64,000 nt of DNA from Sycon ciliatum (taxonomy: Eukaryota > Porifera > Calcarea > Leucosolenida > Sycettidae): the NCBI RefSeq assembly GCF_964019385.1, contig NC_088650.1, forward strand, positions 25,129,711 through 25,193,710, read 5' to 3'. Position numbers and translations under genes: made by a program. Shown here in pieces: positions 10,430-21,368 of this stretch (the first letter of the stretch is position 1; each line of letters opens with the position of its first letter). The notes under the pieces were generated by a model that saw only the letters and a list, made by a program, of their open reading frames with translations, was not told where the DNA came from and did not search any database.

Positions 10430-10759
10430 GTTACCATGTATACCTACTGTGCACTTTATTTTATGTGTGTACTAATTACGTGTGATACAGTACCTATTCT
10501 ACAGTACAGTCACCACCCACCGGATCCCGTAATATTTGTGTGTCTGAACAAGGCAAAAAGGCAAGCGCCTTTAGTTAGCTTGATGGGCTTCAGCACATGT
10601 ACTTCAGGGCAACATTATCACGATGGGTTCTCATGCCACCAACCATTTCTAGGTCTTAACCTTCTCCCGCACAACCTTACACTGAATGGCAATCTCACGT
10701 AGCCATCGATGTACTGCACTGTATGTCCTGCCATGTTCACTGTTCTTTGCTTGGTTTAG

Positions 10760-10813
10760 GTGAACGAAAATTCACCGCTGGATGAAATCATTGGCTCGCT
10801 CCCTCTATCGTGA
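10760..10813 (+). pseudogene. Possible orphan start of a further cadherin repeat
   Basis: After the acceptor-like TTGGTTTAG the phase-0 frame reads VNENSPLDEIIGSLPLS and then stops at TGA. V-x-E-N-S-P-x-x-x-I-I-G matches the opening of a cadherin repeat. The phase does not fit exon 11. It may be a degraded repeat exon, a neighbouring gene fragment, or chance. Confidence 0.35.
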
Positions 10814-10819
10814 TGGTGA

Positions 10820-11712
10820 AGTGGAGAGGGTGATTTTCTTCCTCTAGGCTTCGTTCGGCCGACTTTGCTTCGTCCTCGTTGAAAAGTGATCCTGAAAAAA
10901 GGTCGATTCGCAAAATTATGTTGATTTTTCAATGTACGTGATGACATGCGATTGCTGGCTATGGCTCCGTAATGTCTGCAAGCGTGACTGTAACTGGGCT
11001 GTGTGTGAGTGTTTTTCAACACTGAGAACTGGACGCTCAAGGCACCCTTCCCATACTTGCCAACCCAGCCAAAGCAAATCCCTTAGTCACACACCCAGTT
11101 TCCTTTAATTTTCTCTCATTTCCCTTATTTTCCTGGTTTTCGCCAATTTCGGCCATTTTTCTCTTTTTTTTTGGCAATTTTCGATTATTTTTGCGTATTT
11201 TTCCGCAATCTTGGGGCAATTGTTTCCTTTCTTTTTATTCATTTATAACCCATTGCTCATTGGGGGACCAAAATCTGAGTTTTGCTATTGTCAGATCGCT
11301 CCTACATGTGTGATTTTGTGAAATGCAGGGCCGCATGTGCCCTTGTCACAACACAAGACAACCGTTTTATGAACACTCATGGTTCAGTGCCAATACCAGT
11401 AGTTTTTCGATCAAAGTCAAAAAGCCCCGGCATGCCGGTAGTGACCGTAGTTTCCCGGTATAATACCGGGAAAACCGGTATGGTTGGCAAGTATGCCCTC
11501 GTGCGCAGAATGGGCACTTTCCATCGGCATGTGTTCGCACGATCCCGAGTACTATTCGAGACCAGCAATGGCATGAACATCTATCAAATGCAGACTTGGC
11601 AAAGCACAGAGGCATGCCAGCTTTGCTGGGGAGGAGTCCATCCGTGTGAATTATCTGCGTTGGCTTGGCCACCTCGCAAGGATAGATGACTCCAGGCTTC
11701 CACAACAGATCC
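10820..11712. other. Stretch without recognised gene
   Basis: A T-rich low-complexity section (about 11100-11240) is the only clear structure. Open frames at 11282-11689 and 11367-11732 overlap on opposite strands and resemble no known family. Confidence 0.4.
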
Positions 11713-11863
11713 TGACTTGGGGCTCCCCGCATGCTAGCACGTGAAGTGTGTGGGTTACAGCGAGGGTTGCATCTCGCTCACCTGTGTGGATTCACAGGAA
11801 GTGCGAGTTACGAAATACGAAGAACATTTTGAACGGTCTCCGCTGGGATGACAGGTAGACCAT
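11713..11863 (+). repeat. Dispersed repeat shared with 58672-59200 (head portion)
   Basis: Begins GACTTGGGGCTCCCCGC and contains GTGTGGATTCACAGGAAGT and CTGGGATGACAG. It is the leading part of the composite tRNA-like repeat found twice near 58.7-59.2 kb. This copy lacks the tRNA-like part. Confidence 0.6.
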
Positions 11864-12556
11864 AGTAGGGAGTTCAGTTCCGGACACTGAAAAGCGGAAA
11901 ATGCAGTCACAGCTCGCCTGTACAAAGTGAATGGGCGCCTCGTGACTGCAGTTCGAGATGCAGTTCGAGGCCCGAGTATCTTCTCCCGCGGCTTTTTCGG
12001 CCTTGTCGATGCTATTTTTAGGTAGCTGAGGTCATTACCTTTCCACATGCCATGCTTCTAAAAATAATGCCTCCGCGCTTGGAGCGGATGCACTTCGAAG
12101 TACTAATTTCGACCAGATCTGTACTCGGCCCCGCGAGGAACACCCGATTTTCGTGTTCAGCGGCCTCGAATTAACCTAAACCAAGAGGATTCTAGAACAT
12201 TGAGGCTCGCGCTTTATCGCGGTAGAAGGAAGATGATCACAGAAACCAGCCCACGGCGATTTCCTGGTGGTAGACGAAAAGAATCGAGTGAACTGCGCGC
12301 ACACTGTAGAAGCAGTGACGGTGAAAACGTGTGACTTATGCAAGCAGGCGCGCACGGCATGTGTGCACACTGCATGCATGCACACATCCTGTATCGCCAT
12401 GTATGCACCAGATAGTGCAGTGCTGGACGGAAACCACACGGCTCACATACATACTTGCATTTACTGCTGTGACTACTTTCTCCCCCGTTTTCCGATCTTC
12501 AATCGACTATAACTCTAGATTGCCTTGGAATTATGGGTTCAAATTTTCACAGGTAG
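11864..12556. other. Stretch without recognised gene
   Basis: No gene or repeat family recognised. Short overlapping open frames on both strands around 12176-12567 lack any recognisable domain. A CATGCATGCA-type palindromic string occurs near 12370. Confidence 0.35.
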
Positions 12557-12564
12557 TTTCTCAC

Positions 12565-12972
12565 TAGGGCTCAAACGGTTAGTCCGATTAACCGGTTGCA
12601 GACCGGTTACGAAGAATTAACGGTTAATCGATAAAGATATCGGTTACGCAGTAACTTTTCAGTCAATTTTTCAAGTATCAGGTCGTTGCAAAGTATGCAC
12701 TTTCGCAGGCTGTCGCACGCACACGCAATTTCTGGGCTGTGAACTCGGTCATATCTGGTCTCTTGGTGTGAGAGTATGTATGAATGAGCATGCAAGAGAA
12801 TGTACATGTGTGCGTTGTACTGAATAGGGTACATTTTTTGAATGAGTATAGACAAATATACGGTTAAAAAAGAGTCCGCAGGATTGCCGTGGCTTATAGG
12901 TTATTACCGTTAAACCGACCGTTAGCTTAGCAGTTAACCGTTAGGGGTAAAACCGTGACCGTTTGAGCCCTA
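12565..12972. repeat. hAT-type MITE with 8-bp target duplication
   Basis: Ends TAGGGCTCAAACGGT and the complement ACCGTTTGAGCCCTA. The 8-bp TTTCTCAC is repeated directly on both sides (12557-12564 and 12973-12980). Length 408 bp; interior is rich in CGGTTA/TAACCG motifs; no transposase. The 8-bp duplication and TAG...CTA ends place it with hAT elements. Confidence 0.85.
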
Positions 12973-13046
12973 TTTCTCACATCTTCCCGGTTTAGAAAAA
13001 CTAGCGTTTTATGCGAAACTCGAGAATTTGGTTTTTCGATTGAAGT

Positions 13047-13175
13047 CCCTAACCATAGCTCAGTGGTTAGAGCATCGCTGGCCTCGAGCGAATCTCCCTG
13101 ATTCGAGTCAATGGTGGTGACAGTTATCTTTTTTTTCAGAATTTTCCCGTTTGCATCTTTACCTCAAACCTGTGA
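13047..13175 (+). repeat. tRNA-derived (SINE-like) repeat, diverged copy
   Basis: Contains an A-box-like ATAGCTCAGTGGTTAGAGC and a weak B-box (GATTCGAGTC), then the TTTTCCCGTTTG and CCTCAAACC tail shared with the copies near 59 kb. Confidence 0.6.
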
Positions 13176-13179
13176 CCAA

Positions 13180-14075
13180 GCCCCAAAGACGAGATTTTTT
13201 CAATAATATGAGTTGCTAACATTAATTTTCATTTGGGTTTCAGACACACGTGACTAAACCAGTTACATGTACCTCTCTAACTCTAACCCTCATTCCAAAC
13301 AACTCGGCATGTACCTTGCGTTGATGTGATTTTAGTTTTCTGAGTGTCCTGCCTGCTCGGTGCTCTTCACTTGATAAAAGCCCGTCGACCTGTAAGACAG
13401 GAGCAAAAACAATGGAAGCCATGCAGGAAAACCAGAAACAAGAATAATTACACTCACGACTGTCGAAAGAAAGTGATTTCGGGCATTACACATGGGTTCC
13501 AGTACTACAACATCGACGGCCAAAATATTTGGCTAGATACAAAAGCAAGCACATTTCAATGTCAAAACTGGCACGGGTAAAACGAAGCGGCTAGAACTAC
13601 TTGAAGTCACGTTTTGCTGAAGACAAGAAGACTGGCAAGACGAGAGTACTAGTACTGTACTAGAAGAGCACGAAAACATACCAAGTCACAGTTCCATCGT
13701 TTCTCGGTAAAGCAAAAATTGTAGCCGCGTCTTCTTCTTTCTTCGTTCGCTCTCCTCTGTCGATAAAGGCATCGCTCGGCAGTTCGAAGAGTACACAACC
13801 CATGTAGCGTGTCGCGGACAAGAAACGAGACTGGCTTGCTAGGCATTGGCTTGCTAGGCGTCCGAAGGCATAACTTCTTCGATGGGCAGCAAGAACAAGG
13901 TAAAGAAGAGAAGTAGCCCCATGGCCATGTGTAGACCTACCCAGAAATAAAGTAACACATTAGTAAATAGTTAGTTACCGAATGGAACATGCAGCACAGA
14001 CTATGAAGACTGAAGACTGAACTGAAGAGTGTAGTGAAGTCAGAACCAGTTACCTAGTGCGACGTAGAGTGCCGG
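13180..14075. other. Stretch without recognised gene
   Basis: Only short anonymous open frames on both strands; no domain or repeat family recognised. Confidence 0.35.
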
Positions 14076-14141
14076 GTTTCCGTCGCGCACTTCCTGATTC
14101 GCGCCAGAGGGTTTCCGTCGCGCACTTCCTGATTCGCGCCA
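14076..14141. repeat. 33-bp direct duplication
   Basis: Two adjacent units of GTTTCCGTCGCGCACTTCCT plus GATTCGCGCCAGA, differing only at the edge. Confidence 0.7.
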
Positions 14142-14365
14142 GAAGGTGCGAACTAACGTAACTAAGTCTTTGTTTTCACACGGACAGGTACGTACATTTG
14201 TAGGTCTGCTGTATGCTGACACGCGCTGCTTTTGCAGGGAGAGGTCTTTTCCAAGTAAGTATTAGTTGGTTGGCCGTTGACCGTCTCTGTGGTATTTGGC
14301 GATTCAACTGACTACTTGCCACTTGGAGGTGTTGTCTTTCTCAACTTGACCAGACAAATCCAACA

Positions 14366-15890
14366 TCGTTATCACATAAGCATGCGCAAGAAAATAAAAC
14401 ACACTCTTTTTCTTTGTTGTCCGATTGGCCAAAGTAGCCGTCATCAAGGGCCCGACGTAAAACCCTCTACAAGACTAAATCGGTGACCCCCGACGCTTCG
14501 CTCTTCGGAGTTTTGAGCATGTCATCGGCCTCGGCCCGCCGCAGTTTCCTGCTCGCCTCAACTCTCGGGATCCCGTCAATCGCCGGCTGTTGACGTAAAA
14601 CTTGAGCCTCACCACCATTCGACACTGGATCCGCCTCGGAGCTGTTGTGGCCCCTGCCACCCTCCCGGCACCTGGATACCCCGCTATCCAGCCACGGCAC
14701 ATCGTTCAGTCGTCTTCGTCCTTCGTCTTCGTCCTGGCCTCAAGCTGGAATTTGGCCACCTCCACCATCCGTACCAGCTCAACTGTGCACGCACGCAAGC
14801 ACACGCCCGGCACCGGACCCCATGGAGCTGCGCTCGCCTCCATCCGTTCCCGCCTCACTCGGCACGCCTCGCCCCAGTGCAGCGCTCCTAGATCCTCCTG
14901 GTACCCCGCAAAGCCTGCAACATGCAGCCGCCTCTGACATGATAACACTCCTCTGTCACGCGTAGACTCTACGTATGTCGTTCCTCTTTCCTTTCTTTCT
15001 GCCTCTGATCTGACATGCTCTCCATCTCTGTCACGTTTTAAACGCACCTCTGACACGCTAACCCGCCTCTAGCTCTGTCATGCATCTCTCTCTTTCCTGC
15101 TTTTCTGATTTTTGTTTCGGCCTTTGTGTCACGAATTTCACACATGCAGCTTCTTGTACATATTGTATTATATTTTTGCCTTTCCGCCTTGTACATGCCG
15201 CGCTTCCTTTCTCTTCTCTCTCTTTTTCTTGTTTATCGTGCTTCGCTCCTCCTGACCTCACCACTGGCGGGGGAGTACTGTAGCGACCTGTCTATTACAT
15301 CACGATCACATAAGCATGCGCAAGAAAATAAAACATTCTCTTTGGTCTCACCTTCTTTGTTGTCCGGTTGGCCAAAGTAGCCGTCGTTAGCCCTTTCCCA
15401 AAGGTGCTCTTTTAATTCGCACTTAGTGCTTTTCGCGTCCCTCAAAATATGCTGAAAAAGTGCTCTTTTTACAGTGAAAACAGGCAAAAAGTGCTCTTTT
15501 TCAGTGAAGCATAGCCATGATACATGTTCAGATATGAACCTAAGCTGAGAAATGAATACGCACTCTTCCATTTATGGGTCCACGAAAAGCAAAACAGCAG
15601 ACAGGAAGTAAAGTTCAAAAAACCCACTTTTCACAGCATTCTGTACACCCCCACCGGGTACAATCTTCATCAACTTGTTGCCCCCCAAAAAAGCGGCGTG
15701 CCAAGGCCCATCGAGCACTCGGAAACTGTGATCGCATGCATGAGCAAACAGATTTTAGCACTTTTTCAGCTCAAAAAGGGCGAAAGAAACGGGCTTTTCC
15801 AAAAAGGGCCAAAAGGGCGAAAAAAGGGCGAGCACCTTTGGGAAAGGGCTAGCCGTCGTCTAGGGCCCGACGTAAAACCCTAAAAGTCCA
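14366..15890 (+). mobile_element. Short gypsy-like LTR element remnant (fossil)
   Basis: Two related terminal stretches (about 14366-14473 and 15279-15890) share ATCACATAAGCATGCGCAAG, GGCCAAAGTAGCCGTC and GGGCCCGACGTAAAACCC. After the left one comes a CGGTGACCCCCGACG string typical of gypsy leaders; before the right one lies a GGCGGGGGAG purine tract. Only about 0.8 kb of interior remains, with no intact frame. The right terminal repeat has been split by a hAT-type element. Broken, probably old. Confidence 0.45.
15388..15851. repeat. hAT-type MITE, copy 1
   Basis: Perfect terminal inverted repeats of 22 bp beginning TAGCCCTTTCCCAAAG. The 8-bp GCCGTCGT is duplicated on both sides (15380-15387 and 15852-15859). 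464 bp, no transposase. Inserted in the right terminal repeat of the gypsy-like remnant, so younger than that element. Confidence 0.88.
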
Positions 15891-16104
15891 TCGCCGTCAG
15901 CCCTTCCTTTTACCGGGTAGATTTCCTATCCTAAAAACTTCCACAGCAAGTGAGTTTAGTTCGGTGCAGATCTTGCATGCGGGCTTGGGTACTGATTAGG
16001 AATTATTTGAACACTCGTCGAGGAGATAGAAAACGTAAAATGGGGATGAATAAAACAGTACATGACTGTAAGTATTATGTACATGTACGTGTACGATGGT
16101 GAGC
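15891..16104. other. Short stretch without recognised feature
   Basis: Nothing recognised apart from a TACATGTAC-type string close to the right edge. Confidence 0.3.
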
Positions 16105-16368
16105 CAAGGAAAAATAATTTTTTTCATTATAGTCAAGTAAGCCAATTTGGTAACCGAACGTTTTCGTTCCCTTCTGATCATGGGTGTGGGTAAGTACAGG
16201 GAATAATGGAAAGATGTCAAAGTACTGCAATTTATAGAGCTACAGCAAACGCATAGATCGAGAACCTCACGCTATACGTGTGGAAAAATAACATTCAGCA
16301 GAACAGGTCAAACACAGGGTGAAGGTGAAGAAATGACTAAAACATAATGAAAACATCAGTGAGGAGTA
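16105..16368 (-). repeat. Penelope-like terminal inverted repeat, left arm
   Basis: Complement of 18178-18405: shared stretches include AACATCAGTGAGGAG, CACAGGGTGAAGGT, TACAGGGAATAATGG and GGTAACCGAACGTTTTCG. Together the arms enclose about 1.8 kb with a Penelope-type tail fragment and a hAT insertion. A degenerate hammerhead lies at 16151-16186. Confidence 0.65.
16151..16186 (-). ncRNA. Degenerate hammerhead-like motif
   Basis: On the minus strand ATGATCA replaces the core CTGATGA, followed by GAAGGGAAC, GAAA, ACGT, TC. Stem I hardly pairs. Kept because of its position in an inverted-repeat arm and its match to better copies at 53.9 and 60.3 kb. Confidence 0.25.
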
Positions 16369-16624
16369 GGCACCGGCGGATTATGCCGGCATAATTATTG
16401 GCATAATTGGGTGGTTGAAAATTTGGAGCATAATTTAGCATCCTTTCGGAGGTAGGAGCATAACCACATAATTGTACCACAGTTCTAGTATGTAGGCCAC
16501 AGAATTGTATACAATGCACCTGATCAGCGCTAGTGATCTGTTTGGTAAAGGGTTTGGAGGTCATGCAGATATAATTTTCAGTGAAAAGCAGGGTTTTATG
16601 AGGTATCCCGAGGTGGACGAGATA

Positions 16625-16761
16625 GTGATGGCCCTGAGGAGAAGCATTCCAGACACTTTCACGAGGATTTCCCCGTAAATTGTCCCCTGGACTATGTGTT
16701 TAGAAGGAAAATGTTTGTCACTTCAGTTGTTTGGCGCTAATCCTCGTGAAAGTGTCGGGAA
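16625..16761 (+). repeat. Penelope-like C-terminal tail fragment
   Basis: Contains TTGTCACTTCAGTTGTTTGG and CCTCGTGAAAGTGT as in the tail segments at 60.1 kb and (reversed) 54.1 kb. A 24-base inverted repeat (ACTTTCACGAGGATT and complement) brackets it at 16649-16672 and 16738-16761. No intact frame. Confidence 0.4.
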
Positions 16762-18055
16762 TAGCCCTTTCACAAAGGCGCTCGAACTTTTTTTCGCCCT
16801 TTTTGGCCCTTTTTGGAAAAGCCCGTTTCTTGCGCCCTTTATTGCGTTTTTTTTTGTGAATATCGCCTTTTTGAGCTTTTTTAGCTGAAAAAGTGCTAAA
16901 CTCTGTTTGCTCATGCATGATGACATGCATGCGATCACAGTTTCCGAATGCTCGATGGAGCTTGGCACGCCGCTTTTTTGGGGGGAAACAAGTAGTTAAT
17001 TGGTGAAGCTTGTACCCGGTGTACACAATGCTGTAAAAAGTGGGTTTTTTGAACTTTACTTCCGGTTTTATTATTTATTATTATTATTTTTTCTTATTTT
17101 GTTAGGGATTTCCCAACAGGCAATGTTGCCTTTTTACTGGGAACCCTAAATGAGACTTTGTGTGAGCGCGAAACAAAGCAGGCGACTCGGCCAGGCGACA
17201 AGATGGAGGCAGCGCATTCCACCTGTCGGCACCAAGATACGCAATGGAATGGAAACCATACCGGGAGTGGCAGGCAGGCAAGACAAGAGCAGCTGTAGCT
17301 TGGCCCCGGGTTGTGGCAGCAGAATGTGGGCCAGTGCAGCGGGGAGTGAATAGGAGGCTGAGAAGTGGGCTAGATAAACCATGCAGACAGCGAAAGACAA
17401 AGACGTATTGCTTGAAATTTAAGCGTTGCTCTAGTGTGTAGATCTTGGTGTAAGCGTACAGTGTCTCAGTGGGAGTTCTGCGGTCAAGGGCAAATATTCT
17501 TTTAAGACTGGTACGGCTGGCTGTGATCAGCTGGTTGTATGAACGGTGAGATAGACAGTTAATGTAGGCAGAGCTAGCATACTCAAGGGTGGATTGAATA
17601 ATGGATAGATAGAAAAGACGACGCGCTCTGTGGTTCAGGTTCTGCCTGGCATGCTTGTAGGCTCCGACCTTCTGCTTGACGGCAATGCAAACTCGCTCTA
17701 CTTGAGCATCGAATGCCAAGTGCTCATCCACAATGAGGCCCAGGTATTTGGCTGTGTGCGCAGGATAGAGAGTGGAGTTGCGGCATGATATGGACACAGT
17801 GGTGGGTAAGGGACTAGTAGTGGGGGGGGGGGGGGGGGGTTGCCTTTCGTGGACCCATAAATGGAAAAGTGCGTATTCATTTCTCAGCTTGGGTTCATAT
17901 CTGAACATGTATCATGGCTATGCTTCACTGAAAAAGAGCACTTTTTGCCTGTTTTCACTGAAAAAAAAGAGCACTTTTTCAGCATATTTTGAGGGACGCG
18001 AAAAGCACTAAGTCAAGTAAGTGCGAATTAAAAGAGCACCTTTGGCAAAGGGCTA
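16762..18055. repeat. hAT-type MITE, copy 2, split by a LINE fragment
   Basis: Same family as 15388-15851 in opposite internal orientation: ends TAGCCCTTTCACAAAGG and CCTTTGGCAAAGGGCTA. The 8-bp GTCGGGAA is duplicated at 16754-16761 and 18056-18063. Its interior is interrupted at about 17070-17842 by a LINE 3' fragment. Confidence 0.85.
17070..17842 (-). mobile_element. Non-LTR retrotransposon (LINE) 3' fragment
   Basis: The minus frame encodes the end of a LINE reverse transcriptase and the region after it: AKYLGLIVDEHLAFDAQVER (thumb), RRLFYLSIIQSTLEYASSAY and the C-terminal ADRWNALPPSCRL. The 3' end is conserved with two other copies (GGGATTTCCCAACAGGCAAT on the plus strand) and is followed by an AAT-type tail, seen as TTATTATT at 17068-17100. 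The 5' end is truncated; a G run of about 18 sits near the 5' junction. Inserted into the hAT MITE, therefore younger than it. Probably of the Jockey/CR1 group. Confidence 0.8.
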
Positions 18056-18177
18056 GTCGGGAATAATAATAATAATAATAATAATCTTTATTAGGATGAC
18101 CCAGAGGCTTGTCGCCTATCAAGGGGTTCACCGCTTTGAAGGATGTACATGTACACGTATGAGCTAATGAATGCTTC

Positions 18178-18405
18178 TCCTCACTGATGTTTTCATTATG
18201 TTTTAGTCATTTCTTTACCTTCACCCTGTGTTTGACGAGTTCTACTGAATTTTATTTTTTTCCACACGTATAGCGCGAGGTTCTCGATCTTTGCTTTTGC
18301 TGTAGCTCTATATATTGCTGTACTTTGACATTTTTCCATTATTCCCTGTACTTACCCATGATGAGAAGGGAACGAAAACGTTCGGTTACCAAATTGGCTT
18401 ACTTG
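18178..18405 (+). repeat. Penelope-like terminal inverted repeat, right arm
   Basis: Complement of 16105-16368. Ends with CATGATGAGAAGGGAACGAA and AACGTTCGGTTACC. Confidence 0.65.
18358..18393 (+). ncRNA. Degenerate hammerhead-like motif
   Basis: ATGATGA, GAAGGGAAC, GAAA, ACGT, TC in the hammerhead order, but the first core base is A and stem I is nearly absent. Mirror partner of 16151-16186. Confidence 0.25.
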
Positions 18406-18599
18406 ACTGTGGATTGCGTCGGTGCTGACATCTTTTCTTTCGAAATTGGATACGCCTCCAATTTTTCCTTACATTTTTTATTAAAATTATATAAAAATTT
18501 AATGGGAACAAGGAAAACGGTGGGGCAAGTAAGTTTTTATAGTCCACCAACTAAACTAGTTTTTTCCTTATCGTATCAAGCCAGCATTCCACTGTACCT

Positions 18600-20160
18600 T
18601 AGAATGTAACTTGTGTTCGGCCTGACAGCGCTTACCTGCCCCTGGCTCTTTGGAATTATCACATAATTATATCCATGAACCTTCTCAATCTGCGGACAGC
18701 ATGCTGTTTCGTTCTTTTTGAACTCATCAGCGCAGCACAGAGAAAATGAGGCCGAACCTGAAAGCAATGGAAATAAAAATTTCCAATCAGGCCCGAACGT
18801 ACCTTGCCAGAGTGCTCAAACTGACAAGTCAGTGAGCTCTGCATAACGCAAACAGCAAAGGCACTACCCCACGCAAGAGTGCTCAACTGCTACAAGAGCA
18901 GGAGCGAAATACTCAATCTGCGGACAGCATGCTGTTTCGTTCTTTTTGAACTCATCAGCGCAGCACAGAGAAAATGAGGCCGAACCTGAAAGCAATGGAA
19001 ATAAAAATTTCCAATCAGGCCCGAACGTACCTTGCCAGAGTGCTCAAACTGACAAGTCAGTGAGCTCTGCATAACGCAAACAGCAAAGGCACTACCCCAC
19101 GCAAGAGTGCTCAACTGCTACAAGAGCAGGAGCGAAATACTCAATCTGCGGACAGCATGCTGTTTCGTTCTTTTTGAACTCATCAGCGCAGCACAGAGAA
19201 AATGAGGCCGAAAGGCTGAAAGCAATGGAAATAAAAATTTCCAATCAGGCCCGAACGTACCTTGCCAGAGTGCTCAAACTGACAAGTCAGTGAGCTCTGC
19301 ATAACGCAAACAGCAAAGGCACTACCCCACGCAAGAGTGCTCAACTGCTACAAGAGCAGGAGCGAAATGCTCAATCTGCGGACAGCATGCTGTTTCGTTC
19401 TTTTTGAACTCATCAGCGCAGCACAGAGAAAATGAGGCCGAACCTGAAAGCAATGGAAATAAAAATTTCCAATCAGGCCCGAACGTACCTTGCCAGAGTG
19501 CTCAAACTGACAAGTCAGTGAGCTCTGCATAACGCAAACAGCAAAGGCACTACCCCACGCAAGAGTGCTCAACTGCTACAAGAGCAGGAGCGAAATGCTC
19601 AATCTGCGGACAGCATGCTGTTTCGTTCTTTTTGAACTCATCAGCGCAGCACAGAGAAAATGAGGCCGAACCTGAAAGCAATGGAAATAAAAATTTCCAA
19701 TCAGGCCCGAACGTACCTTGCCAGAGTGCTCAAACTGACAAGTCAGTGAGCTCTGCATAACCATGAACCTTCCAAATAAGTACTAAGTCTTGTAGTTGGA
19801 AGGCCATTGGTTATCGCTATCGAGCAGTGCTCAAGCCCACTTCCTTGTCGTGGAATGTCTCAGTACTCCTTGTCAGTCTGGTAATACCTTGCGCACGTAT
19901 GACTGTTCAAAATCTGTTTTAGTTGGTGGACTCTAACGCATTCCATTGTGCCTGGGAATTAAGCTTGTGTTCGGCTTGATAGCGCTCACCCTCCCCTCTT
20001 TGAATTTATCACTAATATCCATGAACCTTCCAAGTTTGAAGGCCGTTGGTTAGTGCTATCAAGCAGAGTTCAAGCTCACTTCCTTCCCCTCTTTGGAATT
20101 ATCGCTAATATTTCTAAAATGAAACTTCCCAGTTGGAAGGCCGTTGGATACATATTAAAA
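18600..20160. repeat. Duplicated flanking unit around the 228-bp satellite
   Basis: The stretch CTTGTGTTCGGCCTGACAGC to ATCCATGAACCTTC before the array recurs in altered form at 19970-20040, and again in part at 20080-20140. The region is an old local duplication; the satellite expanded within the CCATGAACCTTC string. Confidence 0.5.
18684..19761. repeat. 228-bp tandem satellite, about 4.7 units
   Basis: Units begin at 18684, 18912, 19140, 19370 and 19598 with CTCAATCTGCGGACAGCATG. They are nearly identical; the third carries a 2-base gain. The same 74-residue minus-strand open frame therefore recurs, which reflects the repeat and not a gene family. Confidence 0.95.
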
Positions 20161-20345
20161 TCCAGCACCGAGAATCGCAGACATTATCATCAAACTTTCC
20201 GTTGCGAATTCTTGGCAGGGAGCCTTCCTTCCATTTTGCAAGTACCTGGAGGCGATAGATGTCCAGAGCGAGAATCCGAGAGATAACAGCGATAAAGGGT
20301 GCCGACTAAAAAGTACCCGTCACTATCTCGTCCGCCCCGGGGATA

Positions 20346-20515
20346 CAGTCAACTTCGCTAATAACGACTGCGGATATAACGACAATTCGCGAATAACGAC
20401 AGAATTTTCATGCCCAGAGCAAAGTCCCATCCAACTGTAAATACATAATGAGACTTCGGGTATAACGACACTTAGCTGATGCCCCGCCGAGTGTCGTTAT
20501 AAGCGAAGTTGACTG
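20346..20515. repeat. pogo-like MITE with TA target site
   Basis: Ends CAGTCAACTTCGCTAATAAC and complement of CAGTCAACTTCGCTTATAAC, each flanked by TA (20344-20345, 20516-20517). 170 bp; the interior repeats the ATAACGAC motif several times. Confidence 0.88.
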
Positions 20516-20879
20516 TACCTGATTATATGACAGATAAAGGCTGATTCACTCGCATCGTCTGCTACATGTACTGTATCAGGGTGAGAAAGAACTTACTTCG
20601 AAGAAGACGAGTTCGAGCACCAAAAATATATTGCCATGATCTCTACCCTGCTTTTCATTGAAAACACTATCTGCATGACCTCCGAACCCTTTACCATGCA
20701 GACCACCAGCACTGATCAGGTGCATTGTACACAATTGTGTCGCCTACATACTACACACTGTGCATCTACTGAGTTTGATTCCATCGTGAGTTTTGATTCT
20801 ATTTGCTATTTTTCGTTCCATCTTATAATGAAGCAAAGTAATCTCTTTTTTAAAATTAATTATTTGCTCGATTATTATT

Positions 20880-21045
20880 AACTGGTTTGAGGGAAAGAGA
20901 CAAACGGGAAAAGTCTGAAGAAAAATTGACTGCCACCACCAGGACTCGAACCAGGGACCCTCGCCTGTAGCCAGCGATGCTCTAACCACTGAGCTATGGT
21001 GTAGTCGTCATCCCAGCAGAGGCCGTTCAACATTTTCTTCAGACT
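20880..21045 (-). repeat. tRNA-derived (SINE-like) repeat, minus-strand copy
   Basis: On the minus strand: CATAGCTCAGTGGTTAGAGC (A box) and CTGGTTCGAGTCC (B box), bracketed by the inverted pair TCTGAAGAAAA and TTTTCTTCAGAC, with the tail TCTTTCCCTCAAACCAGTT. Same element as at 58.7-59.2 kb. Confidence 0.75.
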
Positions 21046-21138
21046 TCGATTATTATTATTATTATTATTGTTGGTGTGGGGAGCAAACCCTTTCTTACAA
21101 ATCATCGCCGAAGTCGCAACCACTACTTCGTATTGTTG

Positions 21139-21176
<38 letters not shown>
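21046..21176. repeat. (ATT)n microsatellites
   Basis: ATT/TTATTA runs at about 21046-21070 and 21133-21176; they flank repeat elements, possibly as remnants of LINE-type AAT tails. Confidence 0.7.
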
Positions 21177-21178
<2 letters not shown>

Positions 21179-21200
21179 GCTTACGTGGAGATAAAAATGT

Positions 21201-21368
21201 AATCAACGCAATAAATAGAGTAAGCTGCGCACTCAGTACAAACACCATTAGCAAAACTTGTTCCTAAACGAAAACGTTTAGGAACAAGCTTAATTATTTA
21301 CATGAAAACAAGTTTTGCTAATGGTGTTTGTACTGAGTGCGCAGCTTACTCTATTTATTGCGTTGATT
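21201..21368. repeat. Small palindrome related to the 60.5-kb palindrome
   Basis: Arms AATCAACGCAATAAATAGAG and complement, about 60 bases each. At the centre lies a second hairpin, TTCCTAAACG with CGTTTAGGAA, resembling stem I, GAAA and stem III of the hammerheads but lacking the CTGATGA part. Shares GCAATAAATA and GCACTCA with 60491-60695. Confidence 0.75.

Noticed and set aside
14602-15056. Frames on both strands at 14.6-15.0 kb as host genes
   Set aside because: They lie between the terminal repeats of a gypsy-like remnant and show biased Pro/Ser composition on both strands.
18684-19761. CRISPR-like regular repeats (also the 22-bp arrays at 47133-48420)
   Set aside because: The genome is eukaryotic, and the units abut each other without unique spacers; these are satellites.
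18659-19764. Family of similar 62-75 codon minus-strand frames
   Set aside because: They recur only because the DNA is a 228-bp tandem repeat; the translation resembles nothing.
21230-21310. Hammerhead at the centre of the 21.2-kb palindrome
   Set aside because: Stem I, GAAA and stem III-like strings are there, but the CTGATGA core and stem II are absent.
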